Assembly (NCBI RefSeq): GCF_037975245.1
Contig: NC_092576.1
Coordinates: forward strand, 41,358,611 to 41,422,610
Direction of reading: 5' to 3'
Length of the DNA stretch: 64,000 bases
Origin: Apostichopus japonicus
Lineage: Eukaryota > Echinodermata > Holothuroidea > Aspidochirotida > Stichopodidae
In this document: positions 38,401 to 49,089 of the stretch, in pieces
How positions within the stretch are numbered: position 1 is the first letter of the stretch
Layout of the letters: every line of letters starts with the position of its first letter
Program-made: the position numbers and the translations under genes
The notes under the pieces: model-generated
What the model saw: only the letters and a program-made list of their open reading frames with translations
Databases searched by the model: none
Told to the model about the DNA's origin: nothing

Positions 38401-40550
38401 TACATGTAACCGGAATTCCGTCTTAAGAGCAGTGACATAGGAATTAATATATTTTTTTTTATATGTCCTCCTCCTCCCCCCCCCCCCCACCAAACAAAAA
38501 TGATTCACAGCAATGTGGGAATTAATAATTTCGGAATGCGTAAAATATTTGTATTACAATACAACAATTGTTTGGACAGCGATTCTGCATTACTTGATAA
38601 TAGTTCAATTGGTTGACGTACTTCGTAAAGTAGCAACACTAGTTACCTCAATGTTCAACGTGAATTTATATTGAGAGTGTGTTAACATTCCTCTCAGCGG
38701 TAGATTGTCTATAAAATTTACGTAATACTGCACTACATATTTGTGATAATAACTTTACAACACTTAGACACGCGATGGGGCTCGGCTTCTGACTTTGAAT
38801 ACTTACATTTTTAACTTAAAAGAACGTAATAATATATGTGTGTACTTTTTCATGAGTCTTTGGCGGAAATATCTTGCCAAATGCGTGGGTGGGTGAGTGT
38901 GTGTAGTGTGTGGGGGTTGCAGATAATGATGTCGCTAAGATGAAAGTATGTTCCTAGTCAGGCTATGAATTTTTCCGTAGTCTGAGTTTTCCGTAGTTTA
39001 ATATCGTGAATTCAGCCTCGTTTATTGCAATGTATCAGCTTTCGTTGCCGTATAGCGTTGTTGCTTTTGTGGACGTTAACAAAATATTACTAAATGTTAG
39101 CGAGTGTCTCTTAAGAACTATTTGAGATAATTCATTCGCAAAACTTTGTTACATACACTAGTGCCGTCATGTGTTAGTTCCAAACTCTAAATTATGTGTT
39201 AATTGAAATAGTGATCCATAATCCATGTGAATTTATTTGACGCCATAATTTTCCCAGTGTTTTCTCGAAAAAGTTCAGAATGCCATCTTCAAGATATTAT
39301 AGTATCTCAACAAGGTTACTCACATGACACGTTTAGAAAGTAATTATGTCGCCATCATTTTGTTTGTTGAGAGTGTATTGACTTGACCTTGAAAGACCAG
39401 AAACACATTCTACTTTCTTCTCATCATTACTTATTTACATGGTTTAGGGATATGTTTAGTATAAATATATTTAAATTGTTTTTATTTGTTCATTCTCATA
39501 TATTTTCTTGCTGTCTTTTCTCATTATTCTTTAGTTTCTACAATTGTCTACTACCTAGATCGATTCCTTCGGATTGGCTATCAACGGCTATCACAGGTAT
39601 CACTCATAAAGAAAAATTAAAAAATTCTATTGATTGATCGATCGGTTTAAGTAATACTGTCTTAGTTCAATCACAACCATCCAGATTACAGGGCAAAGTT
39701 CAACGGCTAAAATGTTTAGTATACATTCCGTTGTTAAATATTTCAAGTGTTGACTGTCTGCGATGAACAGATTTAACTAATGGGAGTCGGCTACTTATGA
39801 AACAATATAAATCATGAACAATTGTACCAATCGAAAAACAAGAAAAAGATACGATTCGTGAATAATTTAGTTAAGTAATTAAAACTTCCCCAGTACAGAA
39901 ATCTATGTAATAGGGTATTCATTGTATTTTCCTCAGATAGTAATATCTTTCATTGGAAGTAGACTGAATGACAACTGCGGTGTAAGAGTTTACATAATCT
40001 ATATATGTCATTGTTTATATAATCTATATATGTCATTGTGCCAATGGTTCACGGTTCACTCTATCTTGTAATAATTGCGTAAGAAGAACAGAAAAAAAAT
40101 GTAAAAAACGGATAATTTCATGCCAACTGTAATGTTTCCTTGGCAACCGCCCTTCTTCAGTTGTATCATCCTTCTTTCTTTATTTTGCCAACTGTACGTA
40201 AAAGCCATGTTCTTTCTAAGCGTTGTAAGGATTGCAAGTTTATTGTAAATTGCAAAAAAGATTGTTTTAATCTTTAAATCACAAACCATACAATCTTTCG
40301 AACCTAGGGTATGGGGCACGACGTATGGCTGACATCCGCACTAGGGAGGGGCGTAAAGGAGAGTTCACTTCTCTTGTGACTTGGTGGTATGGACTTAGGT
40401 CTTTGATAAGAAGGTCCGTGGTTCGATTCCTAAATGCACCTGAAAGGTCCCAATAAGACAAAACCGGTCGTGAAGGGGCATTTTTGATAGTGTTGACTTC
40501 TAATAATTTAGTATATATGCCATACCACTATATACCACTATATGCCATAC

Positions 40551-40604
<54 letters not shown>

Positions 40605-42159
40605 CAGTTAACAACTTCTTCCTTGAGTGGTTTCCATTTGCACCTAATCGTATCGGTTACGTCATGGATTTTCGAACAGGTGATTGGTTGGTGAGTATTC
40701 TAAACAACCTCCTTCAGTCTTTGGTTCCTTCCCACTGGGAATAGCTATTTAGAATTAAAAAATCAGTCAGAACTTAACAAATCAAAGTTGTTTTCATATC
40801 CAATGTTTGATGAACGACATGTTTATTTTACTTATATAAATTTAAAACAAATTTTAAGTATAAAACAAATTTTAGCTTACTTCACTTTCAAACTCAAAAC
40901 ATTATATAATGTAAGTGCTTACTGCTCTTAACTGAAAAATTGTCACTGGTGTAGCTACAATTTGTCAATGGTTGGAACCTACGTGGATTTTTATTTCGAA
41001 TGAACATACTGACATACAAGGCAAAGAAAAGACAATGGATTTATGCAAAAATGAATTGAATAAACATGAACAGGAAATGGGTCAGAAAGCTGCGTAAAAA
41101 GTACGTAGGATATAATAAAGGTCGTATTTTTGCTTTTGTGGTTGACTTATTAAAAACTAATTTCGCAATTTGTTTTTTAAAGGATTATTACCACAATGTT
41201 CAGACGTTTGTGTGAATCATCAAGAACGATTAAAAATCACCATGATAGGAACAACTGTTGTTAAGTTTTCCTATAAACGATAGAACAATATTGATCAATG
41301 ATGACGTTTGAAAGTTGAATATAACATTTAAATTTCTTACTGCTTTTAATTCATTCTAATTATTTGATATGAGTTCATTTTGTAAATCCTTTGTAGCAGT
41401 TAGTATTCTACGTTAGTTTTGTTTTTCAACTCTTTACTATGCGATATACAGAAATTATAACTATAGTTTAGGTCAGAATTGTTTGGAATCAAAGTGACTG
41501 AAATAGTTAAATAAAACCTACATTGATTATTTTTCAAATTTCTATACTGGTATTCTGATTGCCTTTTGTTTATTGAGCATGCAGTTAAAAAAAGCTTGGT
41601 AGAACGAAATAACTTTGCTAAAACATATTATGAAACATGGTATGTGGAATGTCGCTTGCACTAGATATGTACATAACTTTATACTTTTAAGAGACATATG
41701 TACGATGGAAGTTAATTGAATTATATTTTCAGTGTACTTCATGTCCACATGATTGCATTGGGTCTGGACAGTTTCCTGATAGGGACTCTGAAAGAATCAT
41801 TATCAGTGGTAAAGAGTTATATACGCAAAATGTGTAACAACATGTATGTCGTTCAACAATACTAGTGCTCATGCACAACCGATTCATATCTGATACGTTA
41901 AGAGCAATCCACCAATCATGACAATATTTAGATTGCATCTGTAACTTTAACGAATTGACTACCACATTTGATGACAGTTAAAAATAATAAATAAAGGATG
42001 ATAACTGGGCACTGACCTCATAATCACCTAGAATAGAATAAGTTAATCATATGCTATGATTTTAAAGTCTTTTATTTGTGAGTGATCAAGTATTTTATAA
42101 TTTCTCTTTGAAAGCATCAAAATGGTGTCCGTTTGACCAATTCAAGGTACAGACAAGTG
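26282..42159 (+). CDS. NLR-type (NACHT, LRR-like) immune receptor gene, multi-exon model
   Basis: Exons read by eye with consistent GT-AG borders and phases: 26282-26483, 27601-29117, 31494-31699, 31986-32062, 33995-34050, 34887-35006, 37167-37372, 39535-39596, 40608-40690, 41733-41808 and 42115-42159. They sum to 2650 nt, about 883 codons, open throughout. The order is an S/T/E-rich N-terminus, a NACHT ATPase, then two LRR-like modules. NACHT proteins of this type are cytoplasmic pattern sensors that oligomerise on ATP binding, and such families are greatly expanded in marine invertebrates. No DEATH, CARD or TIR domain is visible. The last exon ends in phase 1, so at least one more 3' exon must exist; conserved islands near 43468 and 43697 are candidates that I could not phase reliably. 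Confidence 0.8.
27120..27288 (+). CDS. Possible lysine-rich exon between exon 1 and the NACHT exon
   Basis: An open stretch with an AAG acceptor and an AG|GTTATA donor, encoding a Lys-rich segment (PPQKKKTKSKAEL). It would enter in phase 1 and leave in phase 2, which does not match the phase 1 acceptor of the NACHT exon. It is therefore either not used, uses another donor, or needs an unseen linking exon. Confidence 0.3.
27601..29117 (+). CDS. NLR NACHT exon
   Basis: The acceptor TTCTTCACAG precedes 27601 and the donor GAT|GTAAGT follows 29117 (1517 nt, phase 1 in, phase 0 out). It encodes about 505 residues. The P-loop is EAGYGKSTV (near 27850) and is followed by LQLAYDWCN. Walker B is VEILLDGYDEYP (near 28064-28100). 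The helical NACHT-associated region follows (LCQVPIFFVTF, then FYHKLFCEYYASFAL). The first Gly of the classic P-loop is Ala-Glu here, as in some invertebrate NACHT proteins, but Gly-Lys-Ser-Thr is kept, so nucleotide binding is plausible. The C-terminal 40 residues are similar to the exon at 34887-35006 and form the first part of module 1. Confidence 0.9.
31494..34050 (+). CDS. NLR LRR-like module 1 (exons 31494-31699, 31986-32062, 33995-34050)
   Basis: Three exons following the NACHT exon. Exon a (206 nt, phase 0 to 2) begins IPIDDLY and includes LRSGLSLSNLSTL and LTEEDVIGLLLYAEQS. Exon b (77 nt, phase 2 to 1) begins FRNCLLPESI. Exon c (56 nt, phase 1 to 0) ends in LYSGQWIM. Spaced Leu residues and NCLLP resemble ribonuclease-inhibitor-type LRRs. 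The same exon series, with the same phases, recurs in module 2. The introns contain a foldback element (33.2 kb); the intron after this module holds a LINE fragment (34.4 kb). Confidence 0.8.
33236..33395. mobile_element. Foldback or MITE-like inverted repeat in an NLR intron
   Basis: The left arm (about 33238-33272) contains TAGTAGACCTACTGTGT. The right arm (about 33358-33393) contains its inverse, ACACAGTAGGTCTACTA. Inner pairing also exists between TTAGGAGTTG (33306) and CAACTCCTAA (33349). The element is about 160 bp and has no coding capacity. Confidence 0.7.
34427..34830 (+). mobile_element. 5'-truncated second copy of the CR1-like LINE
   Basis: About 400 bp nearly identical to 13624-14012 of the full element, including the C-terminus of ORF2 and the ACTAA-rich tail. 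Unlike the long copy, its ORF2 end is in frame and shows the true C-terminus (VVNEWNSLPEKVV, stop near 34720). It sits in the intron between 34050 and 34887. Truncation at the 5' end is normal for target-primed reverse transcription. Confidence 0.9.
34887..40690 (+). CDS. NLR LRR-like module 2 (exons 34887-35006, 37167-37372, 39535-39596, 40608-40690)
   Basis: The first exon (120 nt, phase 0 to 0) is a helical segment ending in IELLEKASSRN, similar to the end of the NACHT exon (IQLLDIASNFD). The second (206 nt, exactly as long as its partner in module 1) begins IPIHTLYLYKSF and contains LRSGLRLSRLSS and MTPEEMIGILVYVQQS. The third (62 nt) begins FYNCLLPRSI. The fourth (83 nt) ends FRTGDWL. 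Phases are identical to module 1. The acceptor of the fourth exon lies eight bases after a long TA repeat and has almost no pyrimidine tract. Confidence 0.8.
35007..37166. other. NLR intron, no further feature seen
   Basis: AT-rich intron sequence between two exons of module 2. Short ORFs such as 35704-36018 on the minus strand have no recognisable product. Confidence 0.5.
40370..40441 (+). repeat. tRNA-like sequence, probably a SINE head or tRNA pseudogene
   Basis: There is an A-box-like TGACTTGGTGG at 40377 and a good B box GGTTCGATTCC at 40420-40430. The central part with TTTGATAAG resembles an Ile-type tRNA. The acceptor stem does not pair, so I do not call a functional tRNA gene. It lies in the NLR intron before exon 40608. 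Confidence 0.55.
40554..40600. repeat. (TA)n microsatellite adjacent to an NLR splice acceptor
   Basis: About 23 uninterrupted TA units, followed directly by ATTAACAG and the exon starting at 40608. A short TATACCACTA-type duplication precedes it. Confidence 0.9.
41733..42159 (+). CDS. Last phased NLR exons (41733-41808 and 42115-42159)
   Basis: The first (76 nt, phase 0 to 1) encodes a Cys-containing segment (CTSCPHDCIGSG). The second (45 nt, phase 1 to 1) encodes SKWCPFDQF. Both end in AGTG|GTAA donors. They follow module 2 and carry no recognised domain. Copy 1 of the duplication has lost the first and has a stop in the second. Confidence 0.55.
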
Positions 42160-43267
42160 GTAAGTTTTGCAATAACTTTACTGTGAAATGATTCTATTTC
42201 ATACTAATCTATTTAAACTAACAGCTTTACCGCTCGAATTCAAAGAAATGATTCACAACACTTTATTGATTTAAAAAATGCAGATTACCCAGTGTAATGT
42301 TTAAAGAACGTACCTTCTGCACGTGAGACCATCGGTGTATTAGTACACCTAAAGTCCACATTAACGATATTATAACAAAACTGATGAACAAAATTGTGGT
42401 ACAATATCTCAAATAATAACCTGAACACTGTTTGAACTCTTAAATGATTGGATTCGTTATATGAACTTGTACAACTTTATTGCTAAGCTTTTTGTGATTT
42501 ATAGCTTCCTAACTTGTGAATTGCTTTTTGTGCTTGCTCTTTCGAATTTACCAGACTTGTAAGGCAAATATGCAAAGACGTATAACCTAACCTATCACAG
42601 TACTTATCATTTTGCGGATGATAGAGTTTACTTGTCTGTTAAACGTATGGAATATATAGGTACTAATACTGTTACTAACAATTAATTAATATTAAAACTA
42701 TCGCCATTACAGCGACACTTCGAAGATGATATACGAGACAGTACAGTTCAATCAATAAGTGGATGTTATACATTCCTCTTATCATATAAAATAATATTGT
42801 GATTGGTTTATAAGCAACAACATGACTAACATGAATCAATCACATATTTAAGCTTAAATGATCAGATAGTATTGTCATTCTCGCTTCACTAATTCAAATC
42901 ACCTTCTTAACAATTCTTTCTTGTTCTTGCAGAAAAAAATGTTCCGTAAATTTCGCATCATAAAACTCCATATATTAAAGTTTATGATTATGTTTGGAAT
43001 AAATTTGCTTTCGTTATGTTAATTCTGGATATCATTTTATAACGTTACGTTCACGTTTGATACAACGCTTTGAATTAATATGTATTTGCTAACCTAAACG
43101 GATAAAGGAAGAAATTATATAAAAACGAGCTACAATTAAGGAAAGAAACAATATTAACCACGGTCCACGAAGGCTAGTGGTTGTTTAATGGTATATCGAT
43201 GTACATTCAACACGTGACAATTACAACGACATCAATACATAATTTGAACCTTGATGTGAAAAACTTC

Positions 43268-43315
43268 TTATTAGATCTGACGAGAGAATCTACATTCTAT
43301 CGTCAGATCTAATAA
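43268..43315. repeat. Perfect 15-bp inverted repeat with 18-base loop
   Basis: TTATTAGATCTGACG at 43268-43282 is exactly inverted at 43301-43315. Copy 1 of the duplication has only one arm near 1709-1722, so the hairpin arose in copy 2 (or was lost in copy 1). Confidence 0.8.
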
Positions 43316-44169
43316 CCATGCGGTGAATGGAAGGCAAACTCTGCAGACTACATGGACAATGAAATGTACTTCAGAGGACATCTCTATGTAAATAATTATC
43401 ATACGAGTGTAATAAAGAAGCTTTTCCATACGGTTGTTTGTAACTTGTCTCTTCTATCTTATTTCAGGTGGAAATATTCCGGCAAAAGTTCAGGTAGGCT
43501 TCAAGTACTTAGTATTCTCTTCTCTAATGAAGTAGTATTTTGCATTTTACATTTAATCAAATGCAATTATTTTTCCGTGGTGTGAAATAAAATGGGAATG
43601 AGAGGGCCCAAGAACGTTTAATATATCCAAACTCAAGATGACTTGCTAAGCGATGCAAAATGTTTCTGCTGACGAATATATGTTATTATTTACAGTGAAT
43701 TCGAAAGACAAAAGAACCGTACGGCATCGGAAGGGACGTGATGTACCGATACACTATACCAAAGATGCTAGCATGCTAGGATAGTGTCGAGAGCAACTGC
43801 TAAAGACATTGCTCATTTCATGTTTCATCCAACCATATACGTTCTGGTTTATCCCAACATTGACAAATACTGAATTAACTATCATATTTAAAAAAAAAAA
43901 AAAGGTTGAAGTACACAATTATAAAAATTAAAAGCTTCCACGAAAATCAGTTATTGCAATAAATTGCGCTCTAATTGTTGTTTTAGTAAATAATTAAGAA
44001 AACTATGCAGCTCGCTTGGTTTCAATAAACGTTCCTTTTGCTTTTCTGTGTTTACGTGACCCAGATTGTCAGAAAGTTTTTAACTAACAGACTCTAAATA
44101 CTTTATTATCGTTTTTTATTTGAGTCTGGAGAAGAAAGACTGGAAAGTACCTAATTTTAACCTTATTAA

Positions 44170-45560
44170 CAAAAAATACATAATAATTCAGAAAACATGT
44201 ACATTTCTAAAAACATCGTCGCTTGTTGATTTTATAAGTTTTCTGAAACGTTCATACTTTGCTAGATTCACCATTATACCTTTTTTAATATCAGTTCTTG
44301 TTGGTCTTCATTCATTGTCACAATCGTTTATGTTTTCGGGTATGCTATGTATATTGTACACAGTGGCGTATTATGCCAACGAAAGTCACACCTTAGTCTG
44401 GATTTACCTTAACTTGTAAAGAAACGTTCATGAAGAAGCGATAAAAACATACTGAATTCGTCATCAATGTGGAAGATTCCATTTCCAAATGTTATCTTTT
44501 ATGTAAGAAGATGAATGTTTTAAGTCTTACACTTCAGTCAAATTCAGTTTGTGGACAGTTTAACACACCATATGAGTTTTTTTTCAAGATGATTTTCTGA
44601 TATCATTTATAAAGAAAGGTAGAGAAGTAGTTGTTTCTGATATCAAATTTTCCAGTTTGTAGAATATTAATCAGAACTTAATTAATTGATATATGTTAAG
44701 AACATTTGAATAGAATAAAATTATAATCAAAGTCATTGATTTACGCCCTCCCCCCACCCCCTCCCCAAAATGACATCAGCAACAAACCAAATTTCCTTTT
44801 TTTATGATATTGAAACAATTGTAAAAACATCATCGCTTGTTGATCTTATTAGTTGTCTGAAACGTTCATACTTTGTTAGATTCACAATTATACATTTTCA
44901 ATATCAAGTCTTTTTGGTCTTGTTTCATTGTTACAATCGTTTATGTGTTCGACGATCAAATAAGTCACTATTTAAATTTTTCTAAAATGTGTAACAAAAT
45001 AATTAAAATATCGTGTGTTGTCGTTTATTGAATGTTGCGGTTAAAGTATAATTGGCTACGGAAAACATGTTTTTGTTTTGCAGACAACACTAATAACTTC
45101 ACTTTTATATTACATACTCATGTTCAAGTAGTTGACCTTTAAGGGGTCAAAAGTAATAGTATTACTGCATTTTATAATAACCTTAGTGCTGCATTATATC
45201 GTGACTTACTTATTGTAATTAAAAAGCGTTCGCCGTTTCTTAAAAATGAAATTAACAAGGATGTGATTAAAAAGCGTTTCTTTTCTTGTGAACTTAAAAA
45301 GTAAACGTATACTTTGAATTTAACCACTTATTGTTACTGTTTCTGCTGTTTGCTTCTAAAATACATCCTTGTGGGTATGCTATGTATATTGTACACAGTG
45401 GCGTATTATGCCAACGAAAGACATACCTTAGTCTGGCTTTACCTTAACTAGTAAAGAAACGTTCAAGAAGAAGCAATAAAACATACTGAATATGTCATCA
45501 ATGTCCGATATTCTATTTGCAAATTTTATCTGTCATGTAAGAAGATGGAAGTCTGAAGTC
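44170..45560. repeat. Local tandem duplication within copy 2
   Basis: 44205-44340 resembles 44820-44955 (CATCGTCGCTTGTTGAT, CTGAAACGTTCATACTTTG). 44339-44480 resembles 45373-45500 (GGTATGCTATGTATATTGTA, CACAGTGGCGTATTATGCCA). The ORFs in this stretch follow the repeat and have no known family, so I do not call them genes. Confidence 0.7.
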
Positions 45561-46799
45561 TAACACTACCGTCAAATTCAGCTTGTAGAAAGTTTAGCAC
45601 ATCACATGAGTTTAGCTTCTAAGATTCTTTTTCGATAACATTTATAAAGAAATGTGGAGATGTAGATGTTTCTGACATCACATTTTCTAGTTTGTATAAT
45701 ATTAAGTAGAAATTAATCATTGATATATGTTAAAACATTTCAATTGTAACAATTTACAATCAAAGTCATTGATTAACGTCCCCTCCTCCCCGAAAAAAAA
45801 CATCAGTAAAAAAACTAATTTCCTTTTTTATGTTATTGACCGGTGGTTGAAAAAGAGTTGCCAATACGTTGCCTCTGTAAATAATGACACAAATGTGTAC
45901 GTACAAATGTGTATTGCATATTTGATAATGCTTAAATAAATTGTCATAATCAGTATGCATTCAACGTGTTTCTTTTCTTAATGTAACTTCATTTCATATT
46001 CCTACAAAAATGCTGAACATGCCAAAATGTAGTTATGCAACTCCCCTTTGAGCACTTTTTTTGGCAAGTGCTTCCTTTTAATTTAAAGTAACGTGCTCTT
46101 TTGAGAAACGCGCATAGAATTTTCACCACAATAACATCTCAATTCACTAACCATCTGACGTTCGATGACACTAGGTAATAAACTGAACTATATCCTTTGA
46201 CATTTTTGACATCGACCACGATTCAACGTAATTACCTCAAGTCATGAAACCTTATGATATATCCTGGATCTTTAGGAGAGTAAAACTGAGTATACACATT
46301 AATCTGCCTCGAATTAACCTAACGTAGACAGAGGTTGAACTTTATGTCTCTACAAACGTCATTATAACCCACACAAAAGCCAATGCTTTGCCCAGAAGTA
46401 TGTAATATTTTGTGAATGAGATCATCATATCAAGGGGTCCGCCTCTTCTCCACAATACTTAAAGTCCTTGCTTCTCTATGTGTTATCTCATATGTGACGT
46501 CATTCCCTTTCTCTTGAGTATTCCCCTTCATCGGTACGTAAAGATCAGGTAAAGTGCTGTTCGCATTGGAAAGGTTTCTGGCATCTGTGAACCGCACACC
46601 TGGATGGAATATTAGTGTTGTAAGCTAACTTCTAGACTGGTTTCTATACGCCAGGTCAAGACTGTCTTTGTATATCGTTACCCTCCTATATCGCCATCTC
46701 CTCTCCTTAATATAATAATTCTTATCCAAACATTATCCATCATAATTGTCAAAACTTATGCTCAATGAGAAGAATACGTAAGAGTATTGATTTCGTTTT

Positions 46800-47165
46800 A
46801 CCTGTGAAAAGGAACATTTTAAGGCAGAAACAATAATTACCACGGTCAACGAACCCTAGTGGTTTGATGTAATTTCAATATATATTCACAACGACGGTAG
46901 CGGAACGTGAAAAGACATTCGTTATATGATGGCTCTAATCAGAGGCTCAAAATTAAGAGGCGAGAAACATGCAAATTAACAACGATATCAACATATAATC
47001 TGGCAACATAATTTAGTCTCTCATCCATACAGTGAATAAAAGTCAGACCCTGCATTGATATACACTAGGCTATATGAACAATCAAAAATATTTAAGCACA
47101 TTTACTTGTAAATATTATCCGACAAGTATACCAGGGAAGCTTACAGTATCACTAGCATGTTATAC
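46800..47165 (+). repeat. Third partial copy of the NLR 3'-flank duplication
   Basis: Matches 1490-1880 of copy 1, for example CAACGACGGTAGC, AATTAAGAGGCGAGAAACAT and GGGAAGCTTAC. It lies 170 bases after the end of copy 2. Confidence 0.7.
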
Positions 47166-47630
47166 AGTACATTGTATCGGTATCTAAAGAGACTAAGAGT
47201 TTTAAAAAAGTACTCTCATGTCAACGCACTGGAAATGTCCGCTTTATGACTTGTGTTGTTCCATATGAATGAAATTCGTAACCATGTATTACCTTTAACC
47301 AAGCTCTTACATAAGGACCAGATGGAAAGCTGTTTCTGTGACATATTCTGCATTTTAGGAAGCTCGCACTTGTAGTCTGCCATCACATATGTATAACATG
47401 AATCATTTTGTAGTATGCTTGTACATCTGAAAGGTTTGCCAAGATCCTTCGCACATGTACATTTTATTTTCTATTAGATCGTTGATCACTGGCTTTGATT
47501 GGATCGTTGCTTCTATAACGAAACTTGAAACAAAATATAGTGCATTAATTCAGCTATCCTTCTCCCGATCATTATGGCATGTAATTAAATTTAAAGAGAG
47601 TGTTTACCTGCAATCATTACATAGCAACTG

Positions 47631-47662
47631 GTGGGGTGGTGGGGGTGGGGGTGGGGGTGGGA
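47631..47662 (+). repeat. G-rich run able to form a G-quadruplex
   Basis: GTGGGGTGGTGGGGGTGGGG-type sequence with at least five G runs of four or five separated by single T. No gene is evident around it. Confidence 0.7.
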
Positions 47663-47669
47663 TCGGTCT

Positions 47670-48435
47670 GAAATGGTTAACTGGTTAATGCTTGTTACAG
47701 GTTATTATAACGCTCTCTGCTCCTCGGTTTGTGGATTTACACAAGTTTTTAATCTACATTACAATAGGCTTCATTAGGTTTAACCAAAAAGGATAACAAA
47801 ATATCACATACTATCAGACACGAGGCATGTACCTCTGATTTCTTCACGTCGAGTCACTATAAAATACTGCGAGTAAGAACCGGCTGTATTTTATGATCCC
47901 ATTTCGAAATTGTGCAATAGACAATAGCTGGTAATTTACCAATATTTTATTGTATCGGCAACGTTTAATGGGACAAATAAGTCTAAAGATGTAAATTAGA
48001 CGCGTTAGACTGAATGGGTTGACGGAGGATATTGACTGGATTTTTAATAGTTTAGATCAATGTACACCACAACCTACTGACTGTTAAGTGCTAACATCAG
48101 TCTCAGAATATCTCAAAACGAATTCCTTACTTTAAAATGAAATAGCAAGTGTTAGCTCAGCAATTGTATTGCATGTGAAATGTTATTGCAATAAACAATA
48201 ACAGTTTTGTGTATTATTATAAGTCGGAAGAAATCATCGTTAAATATGTAACTTGATTCTTCCTTTCTTTGTTCTTTCACTAGTTCGTAACTTGGTGCGG
48301 TAAGAAAGTAAATCATAGAGTCATGCAAGTCAAAATTGTGGTTCAAGAGTATCGTAATAATAAAACAAATAACAGATTGTGATCGCCATTTATGAATCGC
48401 TGTATTATGTTATGGCATGGAGGAGTACACCCGAA
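47670..48435. other. Intergenic stretch with no recognised feature
   Basis: AT-rich sequence between the third duplication fragment and the decayed LINE. Nothing supported. Confidence 0.4.
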
Positions 48436-48439
48436 TTAA

Positions 48440-49085
48440 ATCAACTTAATACACATGGTTCTATCTGAAGGTGGTTTGACCTTTATTATACAAGTAAGAT
48501 TTATGAAATGCGTTATAAGGTTTATGATCCGTTTGACCACGCAACTCTATTGAAGAAACGTTATCAATACTGTATTAGTGGTGTTAGCTTAGAGTGAATT
48601 AAGAGCCTTTTGTCCAATAGTAAGCAGTTTGTATATTATAATGGAGTCCATTCTGAATCATAAAGCCTAACATTTGTGATTTCCGAGGGATACACCTTGT
48701 GACCTTTACTTTTTATGGTGTATGTCAATGACATTTCTTATGTTTCAAATGTTTGCACCTTTTTTTTTGCACACGGCACTATAATTTTTTTTGTTTCCTT
48801 CACTCAATCTGCTGAAATTAACAGAACTAATCCATGTTCAGGATGCTGTGTTGCTCACCGCAAAACGATATAGCTCCCACGTATTTTAACACTTCCATCT
48901 CGTTTCACTGTGACACACATGACCATAATAAAAGGCAGTCTAGATGTTTCCGCTTATAACGGTTTACCTTGTTTTTAAGTTTACGTATACTGCATCCTCT
49001 GCATGGAATGCGCTTCCCAATGGAACCCGAATTTGCAACTCAGTCATGTTTTAAGAACAAGTACATTAAGAATTACATGTATACA
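48440..49085 (+). pseudogene. Decayed LINE reverse transcriptase and C-terminus (second lineage)
   Basis: Broken translation shows the RT order. DPFDHATLLKK corresponds to the AFDxVDHxxLLxKL block, ISGVSLE to GIRGxAL, and SNSKQFVYYNGVHSES to SNRxQxVxxNG. FMVYVNDISYVSNV is the block before the active site, and FAHGT stands where FADDT is expected. About 150 bp later SAWNALPNGTRICNSVMF matches the C-terminal WNxLP block. Stops and frameshifts are frequent, so this is an old copy. The sequence differs from the 9.3-kb LINE and looks like a separate lineage, of jockey or L2 type. Confidence 0.75.
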
Positions 49086-49089
49086 TTCA

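Larger units (their letters stand above)
41032..46630 (+). repeat. Segmental duplication, copy 2 (3' end of the NLR gene and flank)
   Basis: Direct-orientation partner of 1-6765. It includes the NLR exons at 41733-41808 and 42115-42159. It also includes short islands conserved with copy 1 at 42937, 43468-43493 and 43697-43770, each beginning after an AG, which may be further exons. A local tandem duplication at about 44170-45560 is not seen in copy 1. Confidence 0.75.

Noticed and set aside
40370-40441. Functional tRNA gene.
   Set aside because: A and B boxes are present, but the acceptor stem does not pair and the arms are irregular. It is more likely a SINE head or pseudogene.
44120-44985. 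Two ORFs (99 and 71 codons) sharing a KTSSLVDxISxLKRSYF segment.
   Set aside because: The shared segment is explained by the local tandem DNA duplication. There is no start, splice or family evidence, and copy 1 does not preserve it as open.
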